DNA of 64,000 nt from positions 1 through 64,000 of the forward strand of contig CAKRLG010000008.1 in the NCBI GenBank assembly GCA_934359255.1, in the 5' to 3' direction. The notes under the pieces are model-generated. The model saw only the letters and a list, made by a program, of their open reading frames with translations. It had not been told where the DNA came from and ran no database searches. The stretch's first letter is position 1. The number at the start of each line of letters is the position of its first letter. Below are positions 44,699-53,872 of the stretch, piece after piece. The DNA is from an uncultured Ruminococcus sp. GTDB taxonomy: Bacteria; Bacillota; Clostridia; Lachnospirales; Lachnospiraceae. The translations under genes were made by a program, and so were the position numbers.

Positions 44699-46330
44699 AT
44701 GAGTTGGTACAATGAAGCAGTATTTTATCATATTTATCCCCTGGGTCTTACAGGTGCTCCGGCACAGAATGACTATGGTGCTCCGGTACATCGGTTGAAT
44801 ACCTTGTTACCATGGATCGATCATATCCGGAAGATTGGATGTACAGCACTGTATATCGGTCCGTTATTCGAAAGTGTGGGACATGGATATGAGACTACAG
44901 ATTATAAGAAACTGGATTCCCGTCTGGGAACCAATGAGGATCTTACAAATTTTGTAGCTGCCTGCCATAAAAAAGGAATCCGTGTGATTTTCGATGGTGT
45001 CTTCAATCACACCGGACGTGATTTCTTTGCTTTTAAAGATATCCGGGAAAATCGGGAACATTCCCGCTATGTCAACTGGTATTGCAATGTAAATTTCGGT
45101 GGAAATACAGAGTATAATGATGGCTTTTCCTACGAAAACTGGGGAGGATATAATCTTCTGGTAAAATTGAATCAGCGCAATCCGGAAGTACAAAATTATA
45201 TCTGTGATGTGATCCGTTTCTGGGTGTCTGAATTTGATATTGATGGTATTCGTCTGGATGCTGCAGATGTCCTGGATTTTGACTTTATGCATGCCCTGCG
45301 CCGTACAGCAGATGAGGTAAAAGAAGATTTCTGGCTCATGGGAGAGGTCATCCACGGCGATTACAGCCGCTGGGTTAACGGCGATACTCTGCACAGTGTA
45401 ACAAACTATGCTCTACATAAAGCCCTGTACAGCGGACATAACGACCATAACTATTTTGAAATTGCACATACCGTTAAATATTTGCAGAATATGGGCGATC
45501 TGGATCTTTACAATTTTGTGGACAATCATGATGTAGAACGAATCTATACCAAGCTCAGCAACAAAGCGCATTTTGCACCGATCCATATATTGTTGTATAC
45601 TCTGCCTGGTATTCCGAGTATATATTACGGATCGGAATTTGGAATTGAAGGAAAGAAAGAAAAATTCTCAGATGCAAGTCTTCGTCCTGCACTGGATCTG
45701 GAAAATTACAAAAATGCTGTTACTGAAAATCCCTGTACAGCACTGATTGCCGCACTCGGAAAGATACGTCAGGCTACACCGGCATTAAGCTATGGAAATT
45801 ATAATGAACTGATGCTTACCAACCGGCAATATGCTTTCGCACGGGATCTGGATGATGTACGTGTGATTGTCACTGTCAACAACGATGACAATGCCACAGG
45901 TATGAATCTGCCTGCAGGTAATACTGCCATCTATATCGGTGCACTTTCCGGTGAACGGGCAGAAGTACAGGGTGGAAGAATCAACGTAACGATTCCTGCG
46001 AACAGCGGCGATATCTGGATTCCGGAAGAGCAGATGAAGGAGGAATCTCCGGTACCGGTTGCAATAATGAAAAAAATAAAACCGGTAACAGTAAAAGAGC
46101 AGAAGCCATCGGAAAATGAAACCATTGTCTGTGAAGAGAAAAAAGAGCCTGAAACTGATCTGAAAACAGATTGGAGTAAAACACCGGATGAGATGACGGT
46201 AAAAGAACTTCAGGCAGCTATCCTTGAGAAGATGGTCGGAAACGGTCCTGTGACAGATCAGATGAAGAAAACCGTAACTGACAACATCTGGCATGATTCA
46301 CTGGTGAACTGGCTCAAGAGTTTTCATTAG
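44699..46330 (+). CDS. GH13 alpha-amylase family glycosidase
   Basis: A 543-residue cytoplasmic GH13 enzyme for alpha-1,4/1,6 glucans such as maltodextrin. The catalytic triad is D187 (DGIRLDAAD), E216 (LMGEVIH) and D278 (FVDNHD), with VIFDGVFNHTG as the first conserved region. There is no signal peptide. Residues about 440-543 go past the usual C-terminal beta-domain: a charged KKIKPVTVKEQKPSENE linker and a small helical end (TPDEMTVKELQAAILEKM). The extension has no recognised function. AGAGGTG precedes the ATG. Confidence 0.92.
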   Translation: MSWYNEAVFYHIYPLGLTGAPAQNDYGAPVHRLNTLLPWIDHIRKIGCTALYIGPLFESVGHGYETTDYKKLDSRLGTNEDLTNFVAACHKKGIRVIFDGVFNHTGRDFFAFKDIRENREHSRYVNWYCNVNFGGNTEYNDGFSYENWGGYNLLVKLNQRNPEVQNYICDVIRFWVSEFDIDGIRLDAADVLDFDFMHALRRTADEVKEDFWLMGEVIHGDYSRWVNGDTLHSVTNYALHKALYSGHNDHNYFEIAHTVKYLQNMGDLDLYNFVDNHDVERIYTKLSNKAHFAPIHILLYTLPGIPSIYYGSEFGIEGKKEKFSDASLRPALDLENYKNAVTENPCTALIAALGKIRQATPALSYGNYNELMLTNRQYAFARDLDDVRVIVTVNNDDNATGMNLPAGNTAIYIGALSGERAEVQGGRINVTIPANSGDIWIPEEQMKEESPVPVAIMKKIKPVTVKEQKPSENETIVCEEKKEPETDLKTDWSKTPDEMTVKELQAAILEKMVGNGPVTDQMKKTVTDNIWHDSLVNWLKSFH

Positions 46331-46340
46331 ATGAGTAATC

Positions 46341-46365
46341 AAAATTGGTCCACCGTACCAATTTT
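46341..46365. promoter_or_regulatory. second TTGGTCCA-type palindrome
   Basis: AAAATTGGT (46341-46349) / ACCAATTTT (46357-46365) with a 7-base centre. Its 17-base core matches that of 42272-42292 at 14 of 17 positions. It lies right after the GH13 stop, before the terminator. Confidence 0.45.
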
Positions 46366-46380
46366 GATATGCAGCACAAC

Positions 46381-46429
46381 AAAAAGTCGGAACTGAATTC
46401 ACGAAAAGGGATTTCAGTTCCGACTTTTT
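46381..46429. terminator. bidirectional terminator between GH13 and ECF genes
   Basis: Perfect 17-bp stem (46381-46397 / 46413-46429) with A-run left and T-run right, serving both convergent operons. Confidence 0.93.
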
Positions 46430-46466
46430 ATATTGTTACAAACCTCTGTCAATGGCGATAGGGACA

Positions 46467-48119
46467 TTATATATTTTCTATCTGTTCCAATGCTTTTCGA
46501 AGCTGTAATGGATGTGGCATGTCAAGAGCAGCTTTTTTCAATACGTCCTCCTGTACAAATACCTCCGAAGGTGTACCGTCTGCCAACAATTGTCCATGAG
46601 CAAGAACCACAACTCTTGAAAAACACTGCGCTACAAAATCCATATCATGAAGAATCGCCAATACCAGCTTTCCCTGCCCGGAAAGGCTGGTAATAATGTT
46701 CCGTATAATCTCTTTTCCTCTATAATCCTGTGCGATCGTCGGTTCGTCCAGAATAATTACATCTGTATCCATCGCAAGAACAGAAGCAATCGCAACCAGT
46801 TTCCGTTGAGAGAGTTCCAGATCATACGGATTTTCACCCGCATAGGAAGTCAATTCCGTCAGCGCCAACGCTTCCATGGCTTTTTCTTTTGCTTTTTCTT
46901 TTGGCATGCCGATATTTAACGGACCAAACATAACCTCATCAATGACCTTATACTTAAAAATCTGGTCATCCGGGTTCTGAAAAACATAACCCACCTGCCC
47001 GGCAAGAGAGGCCACCGTACGTCTGGAAATATCTTCTCCCTGGTAAAGGATTGTTCCGGCAGAAGGTTTTAACAGACCTTTCAGCAGACGTACCAGTGTG
47101 GTTTTTCCAGCACCATTTTGTCCGATAATTGCCGTAGGACGCTGATCCAGAGACAGCTGAAAGTTTTCAAAAATGGGATGATCTTCTGTATAGGAAAACT
47201 TAAGATTTCTCACAGCAAATCGATCTTCCGGTACTTCTGTCAGGACAGGATCTGTCAGCTGCGGAAGTGTAACCTTTCTTTCCATATCCCTTTTCAAAAC
47301 TCTTTTCACATCCTCCATGGTCACCGGATAAGTGCCATCCGGACGAAAAAGATTCTGTTCGATACAGTAACGCGTCACATAGGGAGGACAGATACCTAAT
47401 TCTGCAAGATCAGGCCTTGAGAAAATCTTTTCCGGTGTGTCAAAATCAATTTGTTTACCTTCATGTAAGAGCAATATTTTGTCACAGTAAGATGCCAGTT
47501 TTTCCATTTTTTGTTCAATCATAAAAATAGTAATACCTGTTTTTGCAAGTAATTCTACTGTGTGGAAAACCTCTTCACTTCCCTGTGGATCCAGCTGGGA
47601 TGTCGGCTCGTCAAGAAGCAGGATCTCCGGTTCCATGGCAAGAACAGAAGCAATGGCTACACGCTGCATCTGTCCACCGGACAGATCAAATGGGTTCTTC
47701 TCCCGAAACTGCCAGATGTCCAGTTGATGCAGGACTTTATCCAGACGTTCATGGATCTGTTCAGCCGGTACGCCAAAATTTTCCAGCCCAAAGGCTACTT
47801 CATCCCAAACAGTATCTTTGGCTCCGGAAAGCTGGTTAAAAGGGTTCTGAAAGATCAGCCCGACTTTTTTGCAAAGTTCCGCCGTAGGTGTGATAGCAGC
47901 ATCAATTCCGTCAACAGTCACTTTACCTCCGTAAGCACCTTTGTAAAACTGAGGAACCAGTCCGCAGAAAGCCTGGCTGAGCGTGCTTTTTCCCGCACCA
48001 TTCTCTCCGATAATTCCGATGAATTCTCCCTTCTCAGCAGTAAAGGAGATATCATCCAACGCCAGCTTTTTCGTATGGGGATAGCGATATTTCAAATGTT
48101 CTACTTCTAAAAAAGCCAT
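46467..48119 (-). CDS. ECF transporter ATPase, two fused ATP-binding domains
   Basis: A 550-residue energy-coupling factor ATPase with two NBDs in one chain, like YkoD. First domain: Walker A GENGAGKS (38-45), signature LSGGQMQRVAIA, Walker B ILLLDEPTSQLDP. Second: GQNGAGKTT, VIILDEPTIAQD and a degenerate signature LELSQRKLVAIA lacking the GG, seen in such fused proteins. Together with the T and S components it powers uptake. ATG 48119 lies 7 bases after GGGAGG and overlaps the EcfT gene by 13 bases. The longer frame to 48164 is not needed. Confidence 0.93.
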   Translation of the reverse strand: MAFLEVEHLKYRYPHTKKLALDDISFTAEKGEFIGIIGENGAGKSTLSQAFCGLVPQFYKGAYGGKVTVDGIDAAITPTAELCKKVGLIFQNPFNQLSGAKDTVWDEVAFGLENFGVPAEQIHERLDKVLHQLDIWQFREKNPFDLSGGQMQRVAIASVLAMEPEILLLDEPTSQLDPQGSEEVFHTVELLAKTGITIFMIEQKMEKLASYCDKILLLHEGKQIDFDTPEKIFSRPDLAELGICPPYVTRYCIEQNLFRPDGTYPVTMEDVKRVLKRDMERKVTLPQLTDPVLTEVPEDRFAVRNLKFSYTEDHPIFENFQLSLDQRPTAIIGQNGAGKTTLVRLLKGLLKPSAGTILYQGEDISRRTVASLAGQVGYVFQNPDDQIFKYKVIDEVMFGPLNIGMPKEKAKEKAMEALALTELTSYAGENPYDLELSQRKLVAIASVLAMDTDVIILDEPTIAQDYRGKEIIRNIITSLSGQGKLVLAILHDMDFVAQCFSRVVVLAHGQLLADGTPSEVFVQEDVLKKAALDMPHPLQLRKALEQIENI

Positions 48120-48883
48120 AAATAAATCCTCCCTGCCAGTGCCAGAATCAGCCCTGCAATACACAGCCAGCTGAAGATCCGGTCTGCTTTTGTCTTCTGA
48201 TGGGGATGCAGCCAGGTTTTTGTTCCTTTTGCACCAAATCCACGTACTTCCAGTGCAATTGCCCGTTCTCTGGTAGCTGTCAGCGCACTCATAACAACCG
48301 GCGAGATCAGTGGAAGAAAGGCCTTGATACGAACCAGAAGATTACCCTCTGTTTCCATGCCACGGCTTCTCTGAGCATCGGTGATGGTATGCATCGTCCC
48401 CATCATCTGCGGAATAATCTGAAACACTGAATTGATAATATATCCAAACCGCGGAGAAAATCCCTTTCGTTCCAACTCATCCACCAACTCGGAAGGACGG
48501 GTGGATAAAACGACAATTGCGAAAGACAGAAGCATATTCAGAATATTTAATCCGATATGTGCCGCATACAATAATCCTTCTTTATAAAACTTGAGAAATC
48601 CGATGGCAAACAGTACATTCTTGTTCTGTTGATTGACCAGACCATGAATCAGAAAAATTGTAAGAATAATTGTAAAAGAAAATGCAATCAGCGGCAGAGC
48701 TTTTTTAATAAGCCTGCCGCTTTTTAACAGTACAAAACTGATTATGATCATTACTGCAAATCCCCACAAAGAACCAGTCAGAAGGGGAATGCAGATTGCT
48801 GCTGCCAGATACCATAATTTGGTAAATGGATGAAGCTGTGTCAGCCAGCTTCCGTTATTTGTGTATAAACTGATGGTTTTCAT
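48107..48883 (-). CDS. ECF transporter T component (EcfT)
   Basis: A 258-residue membrane protein with about five helices and the cytoplasmic coupling helix region bearing the two ARG-type motifs (SRGMET and LEVRGFGAKG), which contact the ATPase. It couples ATP hydrolysis to the S component. Four bases separate it from the S gene and its end overlaps the ATPase gene, so the three form one translational unit. Confidence 0.92.
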   Translation of the reverse strand: MKTISLYTNNGSWLTQLHPFTKLWYLAAAICIPLLTGSLWGFAVMIIISFVLLKSGRLIKKALPLIAFSFTIILTIFLIHGLVNQQNKNVLFAIGFLKFYKEGLLYAAHIGLNILNMLLSFAIVVLSTRPSELVDELERKGFSPRFGYIINSVFQIIPQMMGTMHTITDAQRSRGMETEGNLLVRIKAFLPLISPVVMSALTATRERAIALEVRGFGAKGTKTWLHPHQKTKADRIFSWLCIAGLILALAGRIYLWLF

Positions 48884-48886
48884 AAA

Positions 48887-49489
48887 TTAATCCAGACTTT
48901 CGATAGTTTCTTCTGTATCATACAGAGTGGTAAGTTTCTTTGGAAGACCTTTGAGGATCAGGAATACGATGATCAGTGTGATCAGCTTATCCGGTACATC
49001 CACAACGATCTCATCCAGCAGAGAACCAAGTGCCAGTGGAAGTTTTGCTGCCTGTGTTGCGGCAAATACTGCATCACCCCATACATTTCCGGTTGTACCG
49101 CCCCAGAACAGAATGTTCAGTGGTGTGGAAACCACAACAGCTGCCAGTCCGCCTGCACATGCAGTCAACAGAGCTTTTGGGAATGTTTTCATAAATCCGA
49201 TACGTGCCATGATACCGACAACCAGACCGATGAAGAGACTGGTCAGCGCATAGACCAGTGTAATATTATCACCAGTGGTAAATCCGTAGATCAGGTTGTT
49301 TGCAGCACCACAGATGGCTCCGATGATCGGTCCGCCAAGTGCAGCACCGATACAGGTTCCGATACTGTCCAGCCATAACGGCAGTTTCAGAAAACTAGCG
49401 AACAGTTTTCCCAGATAGTTGATTCCGATACATGCCGGTATCAGAACGATGACAGCGGCATTCAGTTGTGTTTTAAAAATCTTTTTCAT
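48887..49489 (-). CDS. ECF transporter S component, probably nucleoside-specific
   Basis: A 200-residue hydrophobic protein with about six helices and the S-component hallmark of small-residue helices (IGTCIGAALGGPIIGAICGAANNLIYGFTTGDN) that bind substrate and dock to EcfT. It lacks a recognisable riboflavin, biotin, thiamine or folate signature. It lies right after a uridine phosphorylase-like gene on the same strand, so a nucleoside is the best guess for the substrate. Inference only. Confidence 0.82.
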   Translation of the reverse strand: MKKIFKTQLNAAVIVLIPACIGINYLGKLFASFLKLPLWLDSIGTCIGAALGGPIIGAICGAANNLIYGFTTGDNITLVYALTSLFIGLVVGIMARIGFMKTFPKALLTACAGGLAAVVVSTPLNILFWGGTTGNVWGDAVFAATQAAKLPLALGSLLDEIVVDVPDKLITLIIVFLILKGLPKKLTTLYDTEETIESLD

Positions 49490-49597
49490 GATTCATCCTC
49501 CCTAGATGTGATTTTTTATCTGCATCATCAGAAATGCAGGATATACACGTTGCATACCACCTGTTTTCCGGATGATTTTCAGATATTTCGGTTTTGA

Positions 49598-50338
49598 TTA
49601 TTCCTGGATTCTGGTGAGTGCTTCCAGCGCTGTAAGAATTTCTCTTTCTTCTCCACTCATGGAAATTTCCTCTTTGCCGGCATATTTTCCAATATCTTCC
49701 GCGACAGAGGACTGAGAGGCAGCAACAACATTTAAAATCGATGCAGTGCGCACACCACGAAGGGAACCGAGTACAAATAACGCTGCGGTTTCCATATCAG
49801 AAGCAATTGCACGTTTTCCGGCCCAATAACTGTAAAGCTCCGGGTTACGATCACCGTAAAGACAGCTGTGACTGCGACAGATCCCCAGGTGATAAGGAAT
49901 ATTTTCAGCAACCGCACTTTCCCTACAGGCACTCAGAAGATCCAAATCAGGTATCGCAGGATACTGTGCTTCCACATAAGCAGTAGAGGTTCCATCGTCC
50001 CGGATCGCCCCGGTTACAAAGATCAGATCGCCCAGAGCACATTCCGGCTGCAGGGCTCCGCAGCTTCCGATGCGAATCAGGTTATGGACACCGCACTGGA
50101 TCAGTTCCTCCACGGCAATTGCACAGGAAGCAGCACCGATTCCGGTAGAAGTAACCAACATTTTCTTCCCTTTATAAGTACCGGACCAGCTACGAAATTC
50201 CCGGTTGGATGCAAGCAACTTTGCATTCTCCAGATGAGAAGCCACTGTGTCCGCCCGCGCCGGATCTCCAGGTAATAACGCACAGTCCACATCCAGATTT
50301 TTAGGAAGCCGGATATGGGGCATCAGGTTTTCAGGCAT
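49598..50338 (-). CDS. nucleoside phosphorylase (uridine phosphorylase type)
   Basis: A 246-residue NP-I family enzyme that splits a nucleoside with phosphate to base and ribose 1-phosphate. Motifs: phosphate-binding LLPGDPARAD near residues 19-28, STGIGAASCAIAVEEL and RIGSCGAL, and the ribose-binding ASDMETAALF. The PRAD motif and ASDMETAALF are compatible with uridine or purine phosphorylases; the trimeric/hexameric class is clear. ATG 50338 is chosen over a TTG two codons up. First gene of the minus-strand operon that includes the ECF transporter. Confidence 0.88.
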   Translation of the reverse strand: MPENLMPHIRLPKNLDVDCALLPGDPARADTVASHLENAKLLASNREFRSWSGTYKGKKMLVTSTGIGAASCAIAVEELIQCGVHNLIRIGSCGALQPECALGDLIFVTGAIRDDGTSTAYVEAQYPAIPDLDLLSACRESAVAENIPYHLGICRSHSCLYGDRNPELYSYWAGKRAIASDMETAALFVLGSLRGVRTASILNVVAASQSSVAEDIGKYAGKEEISMSGEEREILTALEALTRIQE

Positions 50339-50374
50339 AATCAAAACCTTCTTTCTATAAATATTTGCCTGTTT

Positions 50375-50403
50375 ACCTTAACACTTTACAGCTGTCTTGT
50401 CAA
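50375..50403 (-). promoter_or_regulatory. promoter for the phosphorylase-ECF operon
   Basis: On the minus strand TTGACA (plus 50398-50403), 17-base spacer, TAAGGT (plus 50375-50380), leading to the phosphorylase ATG about 37 bases on. Confidence 0.7.
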
Positions 50404-50447
50404 TTGTAAATATACAGGTATTACCGCTATGACAGAAGTATTTTGTA

Positions 50448-50476
50448 TTGACATTTATTATGGATATACTTATAGT
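50448..50476 (+). promoter_or_regulatory. promoter for the cysteine hydrolase gene
   Basis: TTGACA (50448-50453), 17-base spacer, TATAGT (50471-50476). The leader is about 85 bases with no clear fold. Confidence 0.75.
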
Positions 50477-50567
50477 GAAATTTAGAATTTTTGTTTTTGC
50501 AATGATTGTTTACACAGATAAGAAAATAGAATCAAGCCATTAAATAAATTAAAAGGAGCTCTGCAAA

Positions 50568-51119
50568 ATGAAAGATTTATTATTAGTTATTGATATGCAA
50601 AACGTATATCTTCCTGAACAGCCCTGGGCGTGTGAGACAGCAGCACGTACGAAAGAAAACATCCTGAAACTTCTGGAAAATCACTCAAAAGACCAGACCA
50701 TCTTTACCCGCTACATCGCCGCCGAACACCCGGTCGGAACATGGATAACCTATAACGAAATGAACAGAAAAATCAACGAAAATCCTTGGATGAACGAACT
50801 GATGGACGGAATCAAGGAAGCTGCCGAATCGTACCGCGTCTACGACAAAAGCACGTATTCCTCCTTTCAGGTACCCGCCATCCGCAAAGCCGCACAAAAA
50901 GCCGATCGCGTTATTCTCACCGGTGTCGTCTCCGAATGCTGTGTCCTTTCCACCTTCTTCGAAGGCATCGACCTCGGTTGCAAACTAATCTGGCTCACCG
51001 ACGCCACCTCCGGCCTGAACCCGATCCTGGAAGCAGAAACCCTGCATATCTTACAGGGATTGTCGCCACTCCACGTAGAATTCATGACAACCGAAGAGTA
51101 CCTAACACAACAATCCTGA
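50568..51119 (+). CDS. cysteine hydrolase, isochorismatase/nicotinamidase-like
   Basis: A 183-residue protein of the isochorismatase-like superfamily. The catalytic triad is D9 (VIDMQ), K94 (YDKSTYSSF) and C125 (TGVVSECCVLST). Members hydrolyse nicotinamide, N-carbamoyl compounds, ureas or isochorismate; no specific one can be named. Codon third positions favour C more than in neighbouring genes, especially after 50880, which could mean recent transfer. AAGGAG precedes the ATG. Confidence 0.88.
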   Translation: MKDLLLVIDMQNVYLPEQPWACETAARTKENILKLLENHSKDQTIFTRYIAAEHPVGTWITYNEMNRKINENPWMNELMDGIKEAAESYRVYDKSTYSSFQVPAIRKAAQKADRVILTGVVSECCVLSTFFEGIDLGCKLIWLTDATSGLNPILEAETLHILQGLSPLHVEFMTTEEYLTQQS

Positions 51120-51193
51120 TTCAGACCTCGGAAATTCCGCATTAATCATCGCGACGATATATGTGAAAAAATTGGAATTATTTTATTTCTTCC

Positions 51194-51406
51194 GGTTATT
51201 AATAAACAGCAGTAAGGAGTCGAAACCCGGTTGGAACAACACTTTGTTGGCGGTTAGGTGAAGTTTTGAAATCCTGTGCTTAGTAAGACTTGGCGCTGAG
51301 CGGCTCTCCGCGAAGGGCCTAGTCGCACTTAGCACATAGTTCAAAATTCACCTGCCAACGTTGTTCCAACCGGGTTTCGACTCCTTACTGCGTCCGTTTG
51401 TTAATA
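51194..51406. repeat. long imperfect palindrome
   Basis: Perfect 31-base arms 51210-51240 and 51360-51390, continued inward by GTTGGC, AGGTGAA, TTTTGAA, TGTGCT pairings with small bulges, and outward by TATTAA(T/C)AAAC. The whole pairing spans about 213 bases, with a 45-base loop (about 51285-51330) that itself contains GGCGCTGAGCG and GCGAAGGGC. There is no T-tract. It lies between convergent genes. It could be a MITE-like element or a very strong structural terminator. Confidence 0.85.
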
Positions 51407-51412
51407 CATTTT

Positions 51413-53857
51413 TTACTCCCCACGTTTCCTAGGATACTTCTTATCCAGCCGTTTTTCATGTCTACGCAGCACCCGTTTCCGAATCCCCGCCACAATCTGC
51501 GAAATATACCTCAACAACGGCTCCGTAGCAACCGCAAACACGATCAGCGTCATACAACACTTCCGTGTCATCACTCCAATTCCAAACAGATCCTTCAAAA
51601 AGATTACACAGAACAACAATCCAGCCACCATAGCCAACCACACGATCCAGCGGAATACATTCATCGGTTTGCTGATTTTAAACAGAATCATCAGTCCGAC
51701 AATTGCCAGCAGAAGAGTGGCAGCCGTGGAAATTTCCTCATTTGTCAGTCCGAACGTCCGTCCGAACACTGTAAGGAATCCCACAATCAGTACATCTGTA
51801 AGTCCAGCCGGAAGTGCTTTTAGAAGCACATTCGTAAGGAAGTGGCCTTCAATCATCTTCTTGTTCGGTTCCATTGCCAGCAGAAATGCCGGAATACCAA
51901 TGGTAAACATACCCACCATGGAAATCTGAGATGGTTCCAGCGGATAGGTGATCATAAACGCCATAGAGAACAATGACAGAAGGAAACTGAAAATATTTTT
52001 TACCAGAAACAGGCTTGCAGACCGTTCGATATTATTAACGACCCGACGTCCTTCCAGTACAACCGAAGGCATACACGAAAAATTCGATTCCAGCAATACC
52101 AGCTGAGAAGCCTGTGCTGCTGCGTCACTTCCTGAGGCCATCGCAATACTGCAGTCAGCGTCTTTCAGTGCAAGTACATCGTTGACACCATCACCGGTCA
52201 TTGCAACGGTTTTTCCTGCATCTTTTAATGCACGGACAAACTGTCGCTTCTGATCCGGGGTCACACGACCGAAAACCGTATATTTTAACACAGCACGCTT
52301 GATATCATCCTCTGTTTTTAACTGACTGGCATCGATGTAATTATCCGCATTGGCGATTCCCGCCTGAGAAGCCACCTTTGATACTGTAACCGGATTATCA
52401 CCGGAGATAACCTTGATATCCACACCCTGATCTGCAAAATACTGAAACGTCTCCCAGGCTTCTTTTCGGATCGGATTGGCAAGTAATACAAGACCATATG
52501 GAAGCACCGCCTCTGTCAGTGCTTTTCCGTCCGGAGTTCCCTCGTATCGACCGAAAACCAGGACACGATAACCCTCACTTCCATAGGATTCAATTGTTTC
52601 TTTGTATATTTCATAATCATCCCGAAGAACAAATTCCGGTGCACCAAGCACATAAGAAGTCGTATGAAAAGTAGCACTGCTGTATTTGAAAGCGGAAGAG
52701 AATGAAGTTACTGAAGTAGCTACCTGTCCGCTTCCCTGTGTGAAATATTCCTGCATTGCTGCCATTGTAATATTATCTTTCGACATAGCGTGGGCAAAAT
52801 CACCCAGCAGTTCTTTCAAGGGGGGAAGTTCTTCTTTTTCATATGGTTCCAGAGAAACCACATCGTGAACCTTCATGGTATTTTCGGTAATGGTACCGGT
52901 TTTATCAACACACAGCACATTGACCCGTGCAAGCGTCTCGATACACTTCATATCATGTACAAGAACTTTTTTCGTGGCCAATCGCATTACACTGACTACC
53001 AGAGCTACACTGGCCAGCAGATACAACCCTTCCGGAATCATACCGATGATTGCCGCAACCATGGCCTGCATACTGGTCTTGATGGAACTGTCACCAAGCA
53101 GATACTGCTGTCCGAAAAGGACAATACCAATCGGAATGATCAGAAATCCAACAATCTGAACCAGTTTATTCAGGGAACGTATCATCTCAGACTGTTCCCC
53201 TTCTTTGGTTGCCTTTGCTTCCAGTGTCAGTTTTGAGATATAAGAGTCTGCACCTACCTGTTCCAGGCGTCCGAGACAGGAGCCGGAAACAACAAAACTT
53301 CCGGACATCAAAGTGTCCCCGGGGTTTTTGGTGATCTCATCAGATTCACCGGTCAGAAGAGATTCGTTGACCTGTACCTCCCCGTCAATCACAGTAGCAT
53401 CGGCACAGATCTGATTCCCCGCCTGAAATTTTACAATATCATCCAGAACCGCCTGTTCGGCAGGAATCGTCTGAAGCTTTCCTTCACGCACAACAGTAGC
53501 TTTAGGAGCATTCAACACACTCAGCTTGTCCAGTACTTTCTTGGAACGGATCTCCTGAATGATACCAATCAGAGTATTACAGATAATGACCGGCAGAAAG
53601 GTCAGATCACGAAATGCACCGACCAGAAGCAGCAGAACTGCGATCACAAGAAAAATCAGGTTGAAATACGTAAATACATTGCTGATAATAATTTCTTTGG
53701 TCGTCTTGGAAGGAGAATCCACCGGGGCATTGCTCCATCCTTTTTCCATTCGTTCTTTCACCTGTGCCTGAGCAAGTCCGGTATCCGCGGTTGTCTCAAT
53801 TCGTGCAACCGGTTTTCTCAGGATCTTTGTTTCCTGAGAATCCTTTGTTTTCTTCAA
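51413..53857 (-). CDS. CtpE-like P-type cation ATPase
   Basis: An 814-residue P-type ATPase. TGES (169-172) is the dephosphorylation loop, PEGL (275-278) is the membrane ion-site motif, the phosphorylated aspartate is D318 in DKTGT, and GDGVND is near residue 577. About ten helices. The PEGLYLLAS stretch resembles mycobacterial CtpE, a calcium uptake/export pump, more than classic SERCA-like pumps, where PEGLP is seen. No heavy-metal-binding domain or CPx motif, so copper/zinc are unlikely. Probable substrate calcium or magnesium. Confidence 0.9.
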   Translation of the reverse strand: MKKTKDSQETKILRKPVARIETTADTGLAQAQVKERMEKGWSNAPVDSPSKTTKEIIISNVFTYFNLIFLVIAVLLLLVGAFRDLTFLPVIICNTLIGIIQEIRSKKVLDKLSVLNAPKATVVREGKLQTIPAEQAVLDDIVKFQAGNQICADATVIDGEVQVNESLLTGESDEITKNPGDTLMSGSFVVSGSCLGRLEQVGADSYISKLTLEAKATKEGEQSEMIRSLNKLVQIVGFLIIPIGIVLFGQQYLLGDSSIKTSMQAMVAAIIGMIPEGLYLLASVALVVSVMRLATKKVLVHDMKCIETLARVNVLCVDKTGTITENTMKVHDVVSLEPYEKEELPPLKELLGDFAHAMSKDNITMAAMQEYFTQGSGQVATSVTSFSSAFKYSSATFHTTSYVLGAPEFVLRDDYEIYKETIESYGSEGYRVLVFGRYEGTPDGKALTEAVLPYGLVLLANPIRKEAWETFQYFADQGVDIKVISGDNPVTVSKVASQAGIANADNYIDASQLKTEDDIKRAVLKYTVFGRVTPDQKRQFVRALKDAGKTVAMTGDGVNDVLALKDADCSIAMASGSDAAAQASQLVLLESNFSCMPSVVLEGRRVVNNIERSASLFLVKNIFSFLLSLFSMAFMITYPLEPSQISMVGMFTIGIPAFLLAMEPNKKMIEGHFLTNVLLKALPAGLTDVLIVGFLTVFGRTFGLTNEEISTAATLLLAIVGLMILFKISKPMNVFRWIVWLAMVAGLLFCVIFLKDLFGIGVMTRKCCMTLIVFAVATEPLLRYISQIVAGIRKRVLRRHEKRLDKKYPRKRGE

Positions 53858-53872
53858 TGGCGTTGCCTCCTT

